From a bacterium (GTDB lineage Bacteria; Actinomycetota; Acidimicrobiia; Acidimicrobiales; CATQHL01): a stretch of DNA of 64,000 nucleotides. The stretch is from positions 19,156 to 83,155 of the forward strand of contig JAPPDX010000093.1 of the NCBI GenBank assembly GCA_028824415.1, written 5' to 3'. The translations under genes were made by a program, and so were the position numbers. This document shows positions 48,727 to 58,593 of this stretch, piece by piece. Each line of letters starts with the position of its first letter. Positions within the stretch are counted from its first letter, which is position 1. Below the pieces are notes generated by a model. That model was not told where the DNA came from and ran no database searches. It saw only the letters and a list, made by a program, of their open reading frames with translations.

Positions 48727-49127
48727 CGGCGGTCGTCGACGCCTCGGTGCTCGTGGCGGCTCTTGTCGACACGGAGACTGATGGGCGCTGGGCCACCGCG
48801 GCGATGTCCGAGCACCGCCCTCTGGTTGCTCCCGAACTCGGACCGGCGGAGGCCACCAACATCCTGCGGCGGCTGGAAGCGAGCCGACAAATCTCGGCGC
48901 CGGAAGCCGCCGCGGCCCATCGCGACCTGCTCCGCCTGGACATGGACTGCCATCCCTTCGCACCGTTCGCCGAGCGCGTCTGGGCGCTTCGGACCAACTT
49001 CACGTGCTACGACGCCTGGTATGTGGCACTGGCAGAGACGCTGGCCGTCCCCCTGCTGACATTGGACCGCCGCATAGCCCGGGCCGGTGGGACAGACTGT
49101 GAGGTCATCGTTCCTCCGCCGCCCTAG
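48723..49127 (+). CDS. VapC-like PIN-domain toxin
   Basis: VTAVVDASVLVAALVD, PAEATNILRR, CYDAWYVALAETLAVPLLTLDRRIA; GTGA overlap with antitoxin. Confidence 0.9.
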   Translation: MTAVVDASVLVAALVDTETDGRWATAAMSEHRPLVAPELGPAEATNILRRLEASRQISAPEAAAAHRDLLRLDMDCHPFAPFAERVWALRTNFTCYDAWYVALAETLAVPLLTLDRRIARAGGTDCEVIVPPPP

Positions 49128-49226
49128 TCCCCAGCCGCAGTGCCGATCGTGGCGGGACGGTCTTCGGGAACTCAGAACCGGGGGCTTGATCGAGGCTTTG
49201 CGGCGCAGTCGCCGATCGAGTGCGGC

Positions 49227-50780
49227 TCAGAACGACCGGGTGACGACCGAGGCGACGTTGCGGCCCGAGGCGCCCCAGACGCCCGCGCCGGGGAACGTGG
49301 CGGCGCCGGCGCAGAACAGGCCACCGATCGGCGTGGTGTAGCGCGTGAGGTGGCGCGGGCGACCCAGCAGCGCCGACAGCGGCGACCCCGAGAACGAGGC
49401 GGCGTGGCCGCGGGGCATGCTGAACTGCTCCTCGTAGGACGGTGGGGTCATAGCTCGCCAGTCCACGACGGTCTCGGCGAAACCGGGCCGCACAATCTCG
49501 CCGTAGGTCTCCAACCAGCGCGCCGGCTCACCGCTTCCGGGCCAGCCCCCCGCCAGGGCGTAGGGCGTGTACAGGACCTCGAGGCTGAACACCTCGCCGC
49601 CGCCGGACGGGCGCATCGTGTGATCCAGAACCGATGGCACATTGGCGTAGAAGACAGGGCGCTTCCCGACGCGCCCGTCAGCCGAGGCCGCCAGCGCCTC
49701 CGCCAGGGCATCCAGCCCGGGCAGCACGAACGTGGTGGGGACCAGCGCCTCGTCAGCCCCGACCCCGTCCGGCGCCTCGCTGTAGATCGGCGGCTCGGCC
49801 AGCACGGCGTCGAGCTTCGACTCGTATCCGTCCTTGCGCCCCGGCTCCCAGCGTCTCGTGAAGCTCTCGGGCAGGGACGACCCTTCGAGTGCCACCGCCC
49901 CCGGATCGCAGGCCACGACGACGGCGGCGGACTCCACGACCTCACCACCGGCGAGGCGGACACCCGCCACGCGGCCGCCCGATGCGCGGCGACCGCCGTC
50001 CACCAGCACGCTCTCCACCCGGGTGCCGCAGCGCACCTGGCCACCGGCGGCTTCGAAACTGCGCCGGACCGCATCGGTTAGCGCGCCGCTGCCGCCGACG
50101 GGCCGACCCATCTGCACCAGGTGGCGGACGGCGTAGCCCAGCGCCCCCAGCCCGGTGCCCGGCGTCGAGCCGTCGAGACCCCACACCACCGGGCCCGTGG
50201 CCAGCGCGGGCACCATCAGCGCCTCGTGGCCGAAGAAGTCCGCCAGCAGCGACTGCGCCGACTGTCGCGACCACCTCCACAGGCGGCGGGCCGCCGTCGA
50301 ACGGCGCCGCAGCACGCTCCCAAGGACGCCGGGGCCCGGTGGCTGCTGGGCGAGTTCCACGAGCAGCTCGGCCACGGGCAGCGCGGCGCGGACGAAACGG
50401 CGGTAGCCGTCGACCTCGTCGGGATAGGTTCGCCGCAGCCCGTCGAGCGTGGTGTCCAGGTCGTGCCAGGCCGTCCAGGTGGCATGACCGTCCCAGAACC
50501 GGCTGATGCCCACAGGCTCAACGTCGAGGTATTGGAGACCGAAGTCGGCCAGATCGAGTTCGTCGGCGATCGGCATGGCCCGGACCAGCACATGGTCGCA
50601 GTTGCAGATGTTGACCCGGGCCCCGACCGCCTCGACCGTGGAGGCACAGCCCCCCACGGTGTCCCGGGCCTCGAGCAGCAGCGTCTGCAGACCCGCTCGA
50701 GCCAGGTAGGCCGCCGCGATCAGCCCGTTGTGGCCAGCCCCGAGGACGGCGACATCTGCGGGCCCGTTCAACGACATCAC
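49227..50780 (-). CDS. phytoene dehydrogenase-like FAD-dependent oxidoreductase
   Basis: DVAVLGAGHNGLIAAAYLARAGLQTLLLEARDTVGGCASTVEAVGA; C-terminal GGLFCAGAATFPGAGVWGASGRNVA. Confidence 0.9.
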   Translation of the reverse strand: MMSLNGPADVAVLGAGHNGLIAAAYLARAGLQTLLLEARDTVGGCASTVEAVGARVNICNCDHVLVRAMPIADELDLADFGLQYLDVEPVGISRFWDGHATWTAWHDLDTTLDGLRRTYPDEVDGYRRFVRAALPVAELLVELAQQPPGPGVLGSVLRRRSTAARRLWRWSRQSAQSLLADFFGHEALMVPALATGPVVWGLDGSTPGTGLGALGYAVRHLVQMGRPVGGSGALTDAVRRSFEAAGGQVRCGTRVESVLVDGGRRASGGRVAGVRLAGGEVVESAAVVVACDPGAVALEGSSLPESFTRRWEPGRKDGYESKLDAVLAEPPIYSEAPDGVGADEALVPTTFVLPGLDALAEALAASADGRVGKRPVFYANVPSVLDHTMRPSGGGEVFSLEVLYTPYALAGGWPGSGEPARWLETYGEIVRPGFAETVVDWRAMTPPSYEEQFSMPRGHAASFSGSPLSALLGRPRHLTRYTTPIGGLFCAGAATFPGAGVWGASGRNVASVVTRSF

Positions 50781-52102
50781 TCGGAGTCTCCCAGACGGTC
50801 GGCCACCATGGAGCGGAGGCGCTCGGCGAGCACCGGCGCCTCGGCGGTCTGCAACTCGCCGTCACGAACCACGACCCGGCCCGCTACGACGACATGACGA
50901 GGCCGCCGGCCCGGATTGGCCCAGAGCAGGCCCGCCAGCGGATCGCCGACGCCTGCATCGGCCACGCCGGTCACGTCGAAGCAGCACAGGTCCGCGGCGG
51001 CGCCCTCCTCGAGGTGGCCGAGTTCGGGCCGCCCGAGCCCGGCCGCCGATCCGGTGGTGGCCATGGCGAGAATCTCCCGTGCCGTCGGCGGCCGCGCCGT
51101 CAGACCCCCCACCTGCAGGGCGAGCCGAGCGTCGGCCAGCAAGTTTCCGGCGTCGTTGCTTCCGCCGCCGCTTGTGCCGAGGCCGACGTGGACGCCGGCG
51201 TCCAGCAGGGCTCCCACCTCCGCTACACCCCAGCCCATCGGCACGTCGCAACCAGGGGCATGCGTGGCGTGGGCGCCCGAGGCGGCAAAGAGGTCCCGCT
51301 CGGCATCGGTGATCTCGCAGAGATGCGCCACGGTCACGTCATCGGCCAGCCAACCCCACTCGTCCAGGAGATCAAGGGGGCGGCGACCCCAGCGCGCCGC
51401 GGCCCGCTCGGTGTCCACCTGCTCGTTGGCCTGGGTGCGGCGGCGGAGACCATGTCGGACCGCCACCTCGGCCAGCGCTGCGAACGTCTCGGGCCCGTCG
51501 GAGTGCACACCCGCCGGCCCGCAGGCGATCTGGAGCATCCCGTAGGGCTCCCCGGCCCCGTATCGGGTCACGAGCGACTCGACCGAGGCCGCCGCCTGCG
51601 GGTCATCACCCGCAGTGCCCCGCACGAATACGAGGCGGGAACCCAACCTCTCGGCGGCGTCGATGGTGGCTGCGGCCAACTCGGCGGGGTCCTGATCGGC
51701 GGGCCACGTGAGGTGATGGTCGGCCACGGTGGTCACCCCGGCCAGCAACCCCTCGGCGACGCCGACCGCGGCCGCGGCCTCGGCCAGATCCGGGTCGACG
51801 CCGGCGCGCCGGTAGTAGCCGCCCATGGTTGCGAGCCAGCGGTCCATGCGCACGTGGCGGGTGCCCTCCAGCGTCCGGAAGGCGGACTGAAGCAGATGGT
51901 GGTGGGCGTTGACGAGTCCCGGCACGATGACGCACCCCGAGGCGTCGAGCGCCTCGCGCCCCGCCGGACCCTCCAGCGACGGTTGGCTCGTGGCGCCGCT
52001 CCCGACGGCCACGACTATTCCGTCCCGGCACAGCAACTCGGCCCCGGCCAACTCGCGGCGCCCCGTCCAGACCAATTCGGCGCCGCGCACCACCAACTCC
52101 AT
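50777..52102 (-). CDS. amidohydrolase (TrzN/8-oxoguanine deaminase-like)
   Basis: VIVPGLVNAHHHLLQSAFRTLEG; GVTTVADHHLTWP; GLGTSGGGSNDAGN. Confidence 0.88.
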   Translation of the reverse strand: MELVVRGAELVWTGRRELAGAELLCRDGIVVAVGSGATSQPSLEGPAGREALDASGCVIVPGLVNAHHHLLQSAFRTLEGTRHVRMDRWLATMGGYYRRAGVDPDLAEAAAAVGVAEGLLAGVTTVADHHLTWPADQDPAELAAATIDAAERLGSRLVFVRGTAGDDPQAAASVESLVTRYGAGEPYGMLQIACGPAGVHSDGPETFAALAEVAVRHGLRRRTQANEQVDTERAAARWGRRPLDLLDEWGWLADDVTVAHLCEITDAERDLFAASGAHATHAPGCDVPMGWGVAEVGALLDAGVHVGLGTSGGGSNDAGNLLADARLALQVGGLTARPPTAREILAMATTGSAAGLGRPELGHLEEGAAADLCCFDVTGVADAGVGDPLAGLLWANPGRRPRHVVVAGRVVVRDGELQTAEAPVLAERLRSMVADRLGDSE

Positions 52103-52140
52103 GCGGCGATGGTAACGGCCGGCCATTGGCCGGTCGGCGC

Positions 52141-53460
52141 TCAGTGCGCGCCGTGCAGGCGGGCGGCGCGGCGGGCGAGTTCCCGGTGCGCCGCCGCCAG
52201 GTCCAGGCCCAGCGGTTCACCGTCGGCCACCGTGTGCCGGCCGCCGACGAAGAGGTGCCGCACCCGCCGGTCGGGGCCGAGCACCAGCGCCGTGACAGGA
52301 TCGGCGATGTCTGCCAGGTCGTCACCGGGCCACACGGCGAGATCGGCGGCCATGCCCACCTCGAGCCGCCCCAGATCGGCGCCGCGCCCCAGGCAGGCGG
52401 CTCCGTCGGCGGAGGCCATCTCCAGCACGTCGGTCGGCATGAGCGCATCGGCCCGAGCCTCGCGCTGGCGCGCCGTGTAGAGCGCCTGGCGCAGCTCGGG
52501 GAACAGGCCGCCGACCTCGTTGGAGGCCACGCCGTCCACGCCGAGTCCCACCGGAGATCCGGCGGCGCGCAGCCCGACGACCGGGCACATCCCCGCCGCG
52601 AGCCGCGCATTGCTGGACGGGCAGTGGGCAACTCCCACGCCGGCGGCACCGAGGCGGACCAGCTCCGCGTCGTCGAGGTGGATGCCGTGGGCCAACCACA
52701 CGTCGTCGCCCATCCAACCCCAGCCCTCCAGCACCTCGACGGGCCGGCGCCCGAACCGGGCAAGGCAGTGCTGCTGCTCCTCCAGTGTCTCGACGAGGTG
52801 GGTGTGCAGGCGCAGTCCAAGGCGGCGAGCCAGCTCCGCGGCCTCGACCATCAACTCGGTGCTGACCGAGAAGGGGCTGCACGGGGCGACGGTGATCGAC
52901 ACCCACTCGCCGTCGTGGTACTGCGCCGCGAGGCGTTCGGTGGAGGCCCCGATGTCATCGCGGTTCTCCACCAGATGGTCCGGCGGCAACCCGCCGTCGC
53001 TCTCCCCGAGATCCATGGACCCGCGGGAAAGCGCCAAGCGCACACCCACCAGTCCCGCAGCCTCCACGATGGCGTCGAACACGCTGTCGTCGCCACGGGG
53101 CACCACGTAATGGTGGTCGAAGACCGTCGTTGCGCCACTGAGGGCCAGTTCGGCCAGCCCGACTTGGGCTGCCGCTCCCACGTCTTCGGCATCCAGCATC
53201 CCCCAGACGGGGTACAGGGCCACCAGCCACCTGAAGAGATCGCATCCGTCGGCGCGGCCGCGCGTCATCCACTGGTAGAGGTGGTGGTGGGTGTTGACGA
53301 AGCCCGCGGTGATGATGTCGCCGTCGCAGCGGACCACCCTGTCGCCGGCCTCGGCGGGCACATCGCCGACGGCGACGATGCGGCCGCCCTCCAACGCCAC
53401 GTCGCCGGGGTGGCGTGCGCCCCGCAGCACGACCCGCCCGGGGTCCGGAGTGCCGTTCAT
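52141..53460 (-). CDS. amidohydrolase (8-oxoguanine deaminase/AtzB-like)
   Basis: IITAGFVNTHHHLYQWMTRGRADGCDLFRWLVALYPVW; VAHCPSSNARLAAG; GLGVDGVASNEVG. Confidence 0.9.
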   Translation of the reverse strand: MNGTPDPGRVVLRGARHPGDVALEGGRIVAVGDVPAEAGDRVVRCDGDIITAGFVNTHHHLYQWMTRGRADGCDLFRWLVALYPVWGMLDAEDVGAAAQVGLAELALSGATTVFDHHYVVPRGDDSVFDAIVEAAGLVGVRLALSRGSMDLGESDGGLPPDHLVENRDDIGASTERLAAQYHDGEWVSITVAPCSPFSVSTELMVEAAELARRLGLRLHTHLVETLEEQQHCLARFGRRPVEVLEGWGWMGDDVWLAHGIHLDDAELVRLGAAGVGVAHCPSSNARLAAGMCPVVGLRAAGSPVGLGVDGVASNEVGGLFPELRQALYTARQREARADALMPTDVLEMASADGAACLGRGADLGRLEVGMAADLAVWPGDDLADIADPVTALVLGPDRRVRHLFVGGRHTVADGEPLGLDLAAAHRELARRAARLHGAH

Positions 53461-53548
53461 CGGCCCATCATGGCATCGCCGGCCCGCCCGGACCTGCCGC
53501 GACCCCGGTAGGGCGGGGGCGGCGGGGGGCCGATTTGCGACGCCTCTG

Positions 53549-53574
53549 AGATTGCCGAGCCCTCGCTCGGCAAT
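53549..53574. terminator. hairpin downstream of guaB
   Basis: Perfect 10-bp stem GATTGCCGAG/CTCGGCAATC, loop CCCTCG; no U-tract. Confidence 0.45.
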
Positions 53575-53668
53575 CGAATCGAAGGAGCAGACGGCACCCC
53601 CGATGACACCGCCCGGACCGCCGCAAACCCCCGAGGGCGGGGGCGGCGGATTGTGGCCAGCGGCCTGC

Positions 53669-54742
53669 TCAGACGCCTCCGCCCCCCATGGCCGCATGAG
53701 GGTGGTTCTCGATGAGGCCGGCAGAGGTGACCTGCACGAACGCGGCGTTGCGCCGGAACTCCTCGAGATCGGTGGCGTCGAGATAGCTCATGGCGCTCTT
53801 GACGCCACCGAGCAGTTGGTGCAGCACCTTGGAGACCTCACCCTGGTAGGGGACGAGACCTTCCACACCCTCGGGGGCACGGTGCTCGAAGTACTCGTCG
53901 TCCAGCTCGTCGCCGTGGCGTTCCGCCCGGCTCTCCACGGCCTCCCGCGAAGCCATACCCCGGATGCGCTTGACGAGCCCCTTGGCCGAGTGCTCCACCT
54001 CGCCGGGACTCTCCTTCGTGCCGGCGAACAGGCTGCCGATCATGACGGTGTCGGCACCAGCGGCGAGGGCCTTGGCGATGTCGCCGGAGGTTCGGATACC
54101 ACCGTCGGCGATGATCGGCACCCCGGCGGCACCCTTGACCGCATCGTCGATTGCGGTGAGCTGCGGCACCCCCACTCCCGCCACCAGCCGGGTCGTGCAC
54201 ACACCGCCGGGGCCGACCCCCACCTTGATGGCGTCGGCACCTGCGGCGGCCAGGTCGGCGGCGCCGGCAGCCGTGGCGACGTTGCCGGCCACCAACTCGA
54301 CGTCCCCGAAGGCGTCCTTGAGGCGCTTCACTCCGTCGATGGCGTGAGTGGCGTGACCGTGGGCGATGTCCAGCACAAGCACGTCGGCGCCCGCGGCGAC
54401 ACAGCTCTTGGCGCGCTCGAGCATGTCGTGGTCGGTGCCGACGGCTACGCCGACCGGCAGATCCGCGCCTGCCAGCTTGACCTTCTCCACCTCGAGGGCA
54501 TGCGCGAACGTCGGCAGGAAGCGGTGAATGATGCCGATTCCGCCGAGACGCGCCAGCGCGATCGCCATCTCGGACTCGCAAACAGTGTCCATGTTGGCCG
54601 CCACGACGGGCAGGTCCAGTTCGATGCCTGCCGAGAGCCGTGTCTTCAGGCTGACCTGGCGCCGCGAGCGCACTCGCGACCGGCGGGGCACCAACAACAC
54701 GTCGTCGTAGGTCAATCCTGTGCGCACGTCGTCCAGCGGCAT
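53669..54742 (-). CDS. guaB: IMP dehydrogenase family protein lacking CBS domains
   Basis: [87 protein letters not shown]. Confidence 0.88.
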   Translation of the reverse strand: MPLDDVRTGLTYDDVLLVPRRSRVRSRRQVSLKTRLSAGIELDLPVVAANMDTVCESEMAIALARLGGIGIIHRFLPTFAHALEVEKVKLAGADLPVGVAVGTDHDMLERAKSCVAAGADVLVLDIAHGHATHAIDGVKRLKDAFGDVELVAGNVATAAGAADLAAAGADAIKVGVGPGGVCTTRLVAGVGVPQLTAIDDAVKGAAGVPIIADGGIRTSGDIAKALAAGADTVMIGSLFAGTKESPGEVEHSAKGLVKRIRGMASREAVESRAERHGDELDDEYFEHRAPEGVEGLVPYQGEVSKVLHQLLGGVKSAMSYLDATDLEEFRRNAAFVQVTSAGLIENHPHAAMGGGGV

Positions 54743-54821
54743 GCGGGAACCTCCACAACTGCGGTCCGGGGCTTCAGCGTATGGGCCGGCGCGCCCCCGA
54801 TCGCACCGGCGAGCAGACGCC

Positions 54822-55841
54822 TCAGTCTGCCACAGCGCCGGAGCGGTCCGAGAGCTCCGACGATCCGACCCGGCCGAGAAGATGGTCCGCGGCGGCACGC
54901 AGTGCTGCTGCGGCCGGCGTGTCGGGGAGATCGGTGAGCGCCGCTGCGGCGCGGTCCGCCCAGACCGATGCCGCGGCGTACGCCTCGGTGATCCCCGATC
55001 CCGAGCGAATGATCCGCCGCGCCAGGGCTGCGTCGGCCGGGCTCAGACGCGGACCGAGGATCGAACGCAACTGCTCGCCTGCCGGGGATTGGACGGCGAG
55101 CAGGACCGGCAACGTGTAGTTGCCCTCCCTCAGATCATGGCCCGCCGGCTTGCCGAGCATGTCCTCGGTGGAGATCACGTCCAGGATGTCGTCCACGATC
55201 TGGAAGGCCATCCCGTAGCTGTGCCCGAAGTCCGCCAGCGCTTCGGTGAGCGCCGGGGGCAGTCCGGCCACGATCGCCCCGACCCTGCACGAGGCGGCGA
55301 GGAGCGAAGCCGTCTTGCCGGTGATCGACAACTCGTAGTCCCGCACCGTCCGGTCGCAGTTGTAGGCGTCGTGGTACTCGCGGATCTGGCCCTCGCAGAG
55401 CCTCCCGATGGTGGCGGCGAGAAGCCCCGCCACGTCGGTGCCAAGGTCGGCGGAGATCTGGCTGGCTCGGGCCAGAAGGAAGTCACCGGCCAGGATCGCC
55501 GTGGCGTTACCCCAAGTGGCGTTGACGCTCGCCACGTTGCGGCGGGTGGTGGCGCCGTCGATCACGTCGTCGTGGTACAGCGAGCCCATGTGGACCAGCT
55601 CAACCGCCACGGCACCGGCGACGACGTCGTCGGAGCAGCTCCGGCCCTGCGGATCGGCGATTCCCGCGGCGGCGATCGTCAGGCCGGGCCGGATGCGCTT
55701 GCCTCCGGCGCCGATGAGGTGGCGCGCCACCGTCGACAGGAATTCCAGGTCGGAGCGGACCTCGGCGCGAAGGCGCTCCTCCACGCGATCCAGATCCGCG
55801 CTCAGGCTCGGAAGGACGAAGACCGGGTCGGTCGTTACCAC
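54822..55841 (-). CDS. polyprenyl diphosphate synthase
   Basis: [51 protein letters not shown]. Confidence 0.95.
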   Translation of the reverse strand: MVTTDPVFVLPSLSADLDRVEERLRAEVRSDLEFLSTVARHLIGAGGKRIRPGLTIAAAGIADPQGRSCSDDVVAGAVAVELVHMGSLYHDDVIDGATTRRNVASVNATWGNATAILAGDFLLARASQISADLGTDVAGLLAATIGRLCEGQIREYHDAYNCDRTVRDYELSITGKTASLLAASCRVGAIVAGLPPALTEALADFGHSYGMAFQIVDDILDVISTEDMLGKPAGHDLREGNYTLPVLLAVQSPAGEQLRSILGPRLSPADAALARRIIRSGSGITEAYAAASVWADRAAAALTDLPDTPAAAALRAAADHLLGRVGSSELSDRSGAVAD

Positions 55842-55963
55842 GCTGCGAGGATAAGCCGGGATACCCCGCGACAGGCCTCACCTGTACACTTGGAATGACT
55901 GCGGTGGCCGCGTTGTTGGGTCTCGCGAACCAACACCGCGCCGACGCGTCGCCAGGAGGATTG

Positions 55964-58504
55964 ATGTTCGAGAGATTCACAGACCGTGCTCGCCGGGTGG
56001 TCGTGCTGGCCCAGGAGGAGGCGCGGCTGCTGAACCACAACTACATCGGCACCGAGCACATCCTGCTGGGGCTGATCCATGAGGGCGAGGGCGTGGCGGC
56101 GCGGGCTCTGGAGTCGCTGGGCATCTCTCTCGAGCGGGTACGTGAGCAGGTTGAGGAGATCATCGGCAAGGGCGGCACCCTGCCGAGCGGCCACATCCCG
56201 TTCACGCCGCGGGCCAAGAAGGTTCTGGAACTCTCGCTCCGCGAGGCCCTGCAACTGGGCCACAACTACATCGGCACCGAGCACATCCTGCTGGGGCTGA
56301 TCCGCGAGGGTGAGGGGGTCGCCGCCCAGGTGCTGTCCAAGCTGGGGGCCGACCTGGCCAAGGTTCGCCAGCACGTGATCCAGTTGCTGTCGGGTTACGG
56401 CAGCAGTGGCGAGCGCGCGGAGAAGGCCTCGGCAGGTGGCGGGCGCGGCAAGTCGTCGGGCACCTCGCACGTCCTGGACCAGTTCGGCCGTAATCTCACC
56501 CAACTGGCGAAGGACAACAAGCTCGACCCGGTGGTGGGGCGCCTGCGCGAGACCGAACGGGTCATGCAGGTTCTGTCGCGGCGCACCAAGAACAACCCGG
56601 TGCTGATCGGCGAACCGGGCGTCGGCAAGACCGCCATCGTGGAGGGCCTCGCCCAACGCATCGCGGCCGACAACGTCCCCGGCACCATCGAGAACAAGCA
56701 GCTGTACACGCTCGATCTCGGCGCCCTCGTGGCAGGCAGCCGTTACCGGGGCGACTTCGAAGAGCGCCTCAAGAAGGTCCTCAAGGAGATCAAGGGCCGC
56801 GGCGACATCATCCTGTTCATCGACGAGCTCCACACCCTGGTGGGCGCAGGGGCGGCCGAGGGCGCCATCGACGCGGCTTCGATCCTCAAGCCCATGCTGG
56901 CGCGCGGCGAGTTGCAGACCATAGGGGCCACCACTCTCGACGAGTACCGCAAGCACCTGGAGAAGGACTCGGCGCTGGAACGTCGCTTCCAGCCGATCAA
57001 GGTGGCCGAACCCAGCGTCGGTGACACCATCGAGATCCTCAAGGGGCTACGCGACCGCTACGAGGCCCACCACCGGGTGACGATCACCGATCAGGCACTG
57101 GTGGCCGCGGCCAACCTGGCCGACCGGTACATCTCGGACCGGCACCTGCCCGACAAGGCAATCGACCTGATTGACGAGGCCGGTTCGCGCCTGCATCTCA
57201 AGCGCATGGACGTCCCGACGAACCTGCTGGAGATCGACGCCGAGATCGGTGTCGTGGCGACCCGCAAACAGCAGGCCATCGAGGCGCAGGACTTCGAGGA
57301 GGCCAGCCGCCTGCGCGACCGGGAGAAGGAGTTGCTGACCCAGCGCGAGACGGCCGAGGCCGAAACCCGCAGCGCCGGCGTGGACCTGTTCGACGAGGTC
57401 GACGAGGAAGGAATCGCCGAGGTGCTCTCGGTGTGGACCGGCATCCCCGTCTACAAGCTCACCGAGGAGGAGACCGTCAAGCTGCTCCGCATGGAGGAAG
57501 AGCTGCACAAGCGGGTCGTCGGCCAGAACAACGCCATCGGATCGGTCAGCCAGGCGATTCGCCGCACACGGGCCGGGCTGAAGGACCCCAAGCGGCCCTC
57601 CGGCTCATTCATCTTCCTGGGCCCGTCGGGCGTGGGCAAGACCGAATTGGCCAAGACCCTCGCCGAGTTCCTCTTCGGCGATGACAACGCTCTGATCAGC
57701 CTCGACATGTCGGAGTACATGGAGAAACACGCCGTCAGCCGGCTTATCGGGGCGCCCCCCGGCTACGTGGGCTACGACGAGGGCGGGCAACTCACCGAGG
57801 CGGTGCGCCGCAAGCCGTTCTCCGTGGTGCTGTTCGATGAGATCGAGAAGGCCCATCCGGACGTGTTCAACTCGCTCCTGCAGATCCTGGAGGAGGGGCG
57901 GCTCACGGACAGCCAGGGACGCTCGGTGGACTTCAAGAACACCGTGCTGATCATGACCTCCAATCTCGGCACGCAGGATCTCCGCAAGGCCACGCTGGGC
58001 TTCGCCCGTGCCGACAAGACGGTGTCCTACGAGGCCATGAAGGAGAAGGTCACCGACGCCCTGAAGAAGCACTTCCGGCCCGAGTTCCTGAACCGGGTGG
58101 ACGAGGTCATCGTGTTCCACGAACTCAGCCCCGAGGAGGTCACCCAGATCGTGGACCTCATGATGCGGCGGGTCGCCGACCAATTGTCGGGCCAGGGCAT
58201 GGGCCTCGAGATCACCCCGGAGGCCAAGGTGCTGCTGGCCGAGGAGGGCTACGACCCCACGCTCGGCGCGCGACCGCTGCGCCGGGCAATCCAGCGACTC
58301 GTCGAGGATCCCCTGTCGGAGCAGTTGCTGCACCGGGAGTTCCGGGCTGGGCAGATCATCATCGTGGACGCCACCGACGAGCCTGCCGATGAGGACGCCG
58401 GGGACACCACGAACCCCGGCGGCTCGCCGAAGCGACGCATCGTCTTCAAGGCCGTCGAAGGCTTCGAACCCCCGTCCACCGTCGAGGAGATGGTCGCCCA
58501 CTGA
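55964..58504 (+). CDS. clpC: ATP-dependent Clp protease ATP-binding subunit ClpC
   Basis: [83 protein letters not shown]. Confidence 0.97.
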   Translation: MFERFTDRARRVVVLAQEEARLLNHNYIGTEHILLGLIHEGEGVAARALESLGISLERVREQVEEIIGKGGTLPSGHIPFTPRAKKVLELSLREALQLGHNYIGTEHILLGLIREGEGVAAQVLSKLGADLAKVRQHVIQLLSGYGSSGERAEKASAGGGRGKSSGTSHVLDQFGRNLTQLAKDNKLDPVVGRLRETERVMQVLSRRTKNNPVLIGEPGVGKTAIVEGLAQRIAADNVPGTIENKQLYTLDLGALVAGSRYRGDFEERLKKVLKEIKGRGDIILFIDELHTLVGAGAAEGAIDAASILKPMLARGELQTIGATTLDEYRKHLEKDSALERRFQPIKVAEPSVGDTIEILKGLRDRYEAHHRVTITDQALVAAANLADRYISDRHLPDKAIDLIDEAGSRLHLKRMDVPTNLLEIDAEIGVVATRKQQAIEAQDFEEASRLRDREKELLTQRETAEAETRSAGVDLFDEVDEEGIAEVLSVWTGIPVYKLTEEETVKLLRMEEELHKRVVGQNNAIGSVSQAIRRTRAGLKDPKRPSGSFIFLGPSGVGKTELAKTLAEFLFGDDNALISLDMSEYMEKHAVSRLIGAPPGYVGYDEGGQLTEAVRRKPFSVVLFDEIEKAHPDVFNSLLQILEEGRLTDSQGRSVDFKNTVLIMTSNLGTQDLRKATLGFARADKTVSYEAMKEKVTDALKKHFRPEFLNRVDEVIVFHELSPEEVTQIVDLMMRRVADQLSGQGMGLEITPEAKVLLAEEGYDPTLGARPLRRAIQRLVEDPLSEQLLHREFRAGQIIIVDATDEPADEDAGDTTNPGGSPKRRIVFKAVEGFEPPSTVEEMVAH

Positions 58505-58593
58505 CCGTGCGACTCCGGCACGGGCCCGCCGACGAATCCGGCGGCCTGCACGCTCTCCCGCAGGCACGCGACGCCCGCGCGGGTCGCCGCGGC

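Noticed and set aside
48403-49127. vapBC as part of a defence island
   Set aside because: No restriction, CRISPR, Abi or mobile genes adjacent; best read as an isolated toxin-antitoxin pair.
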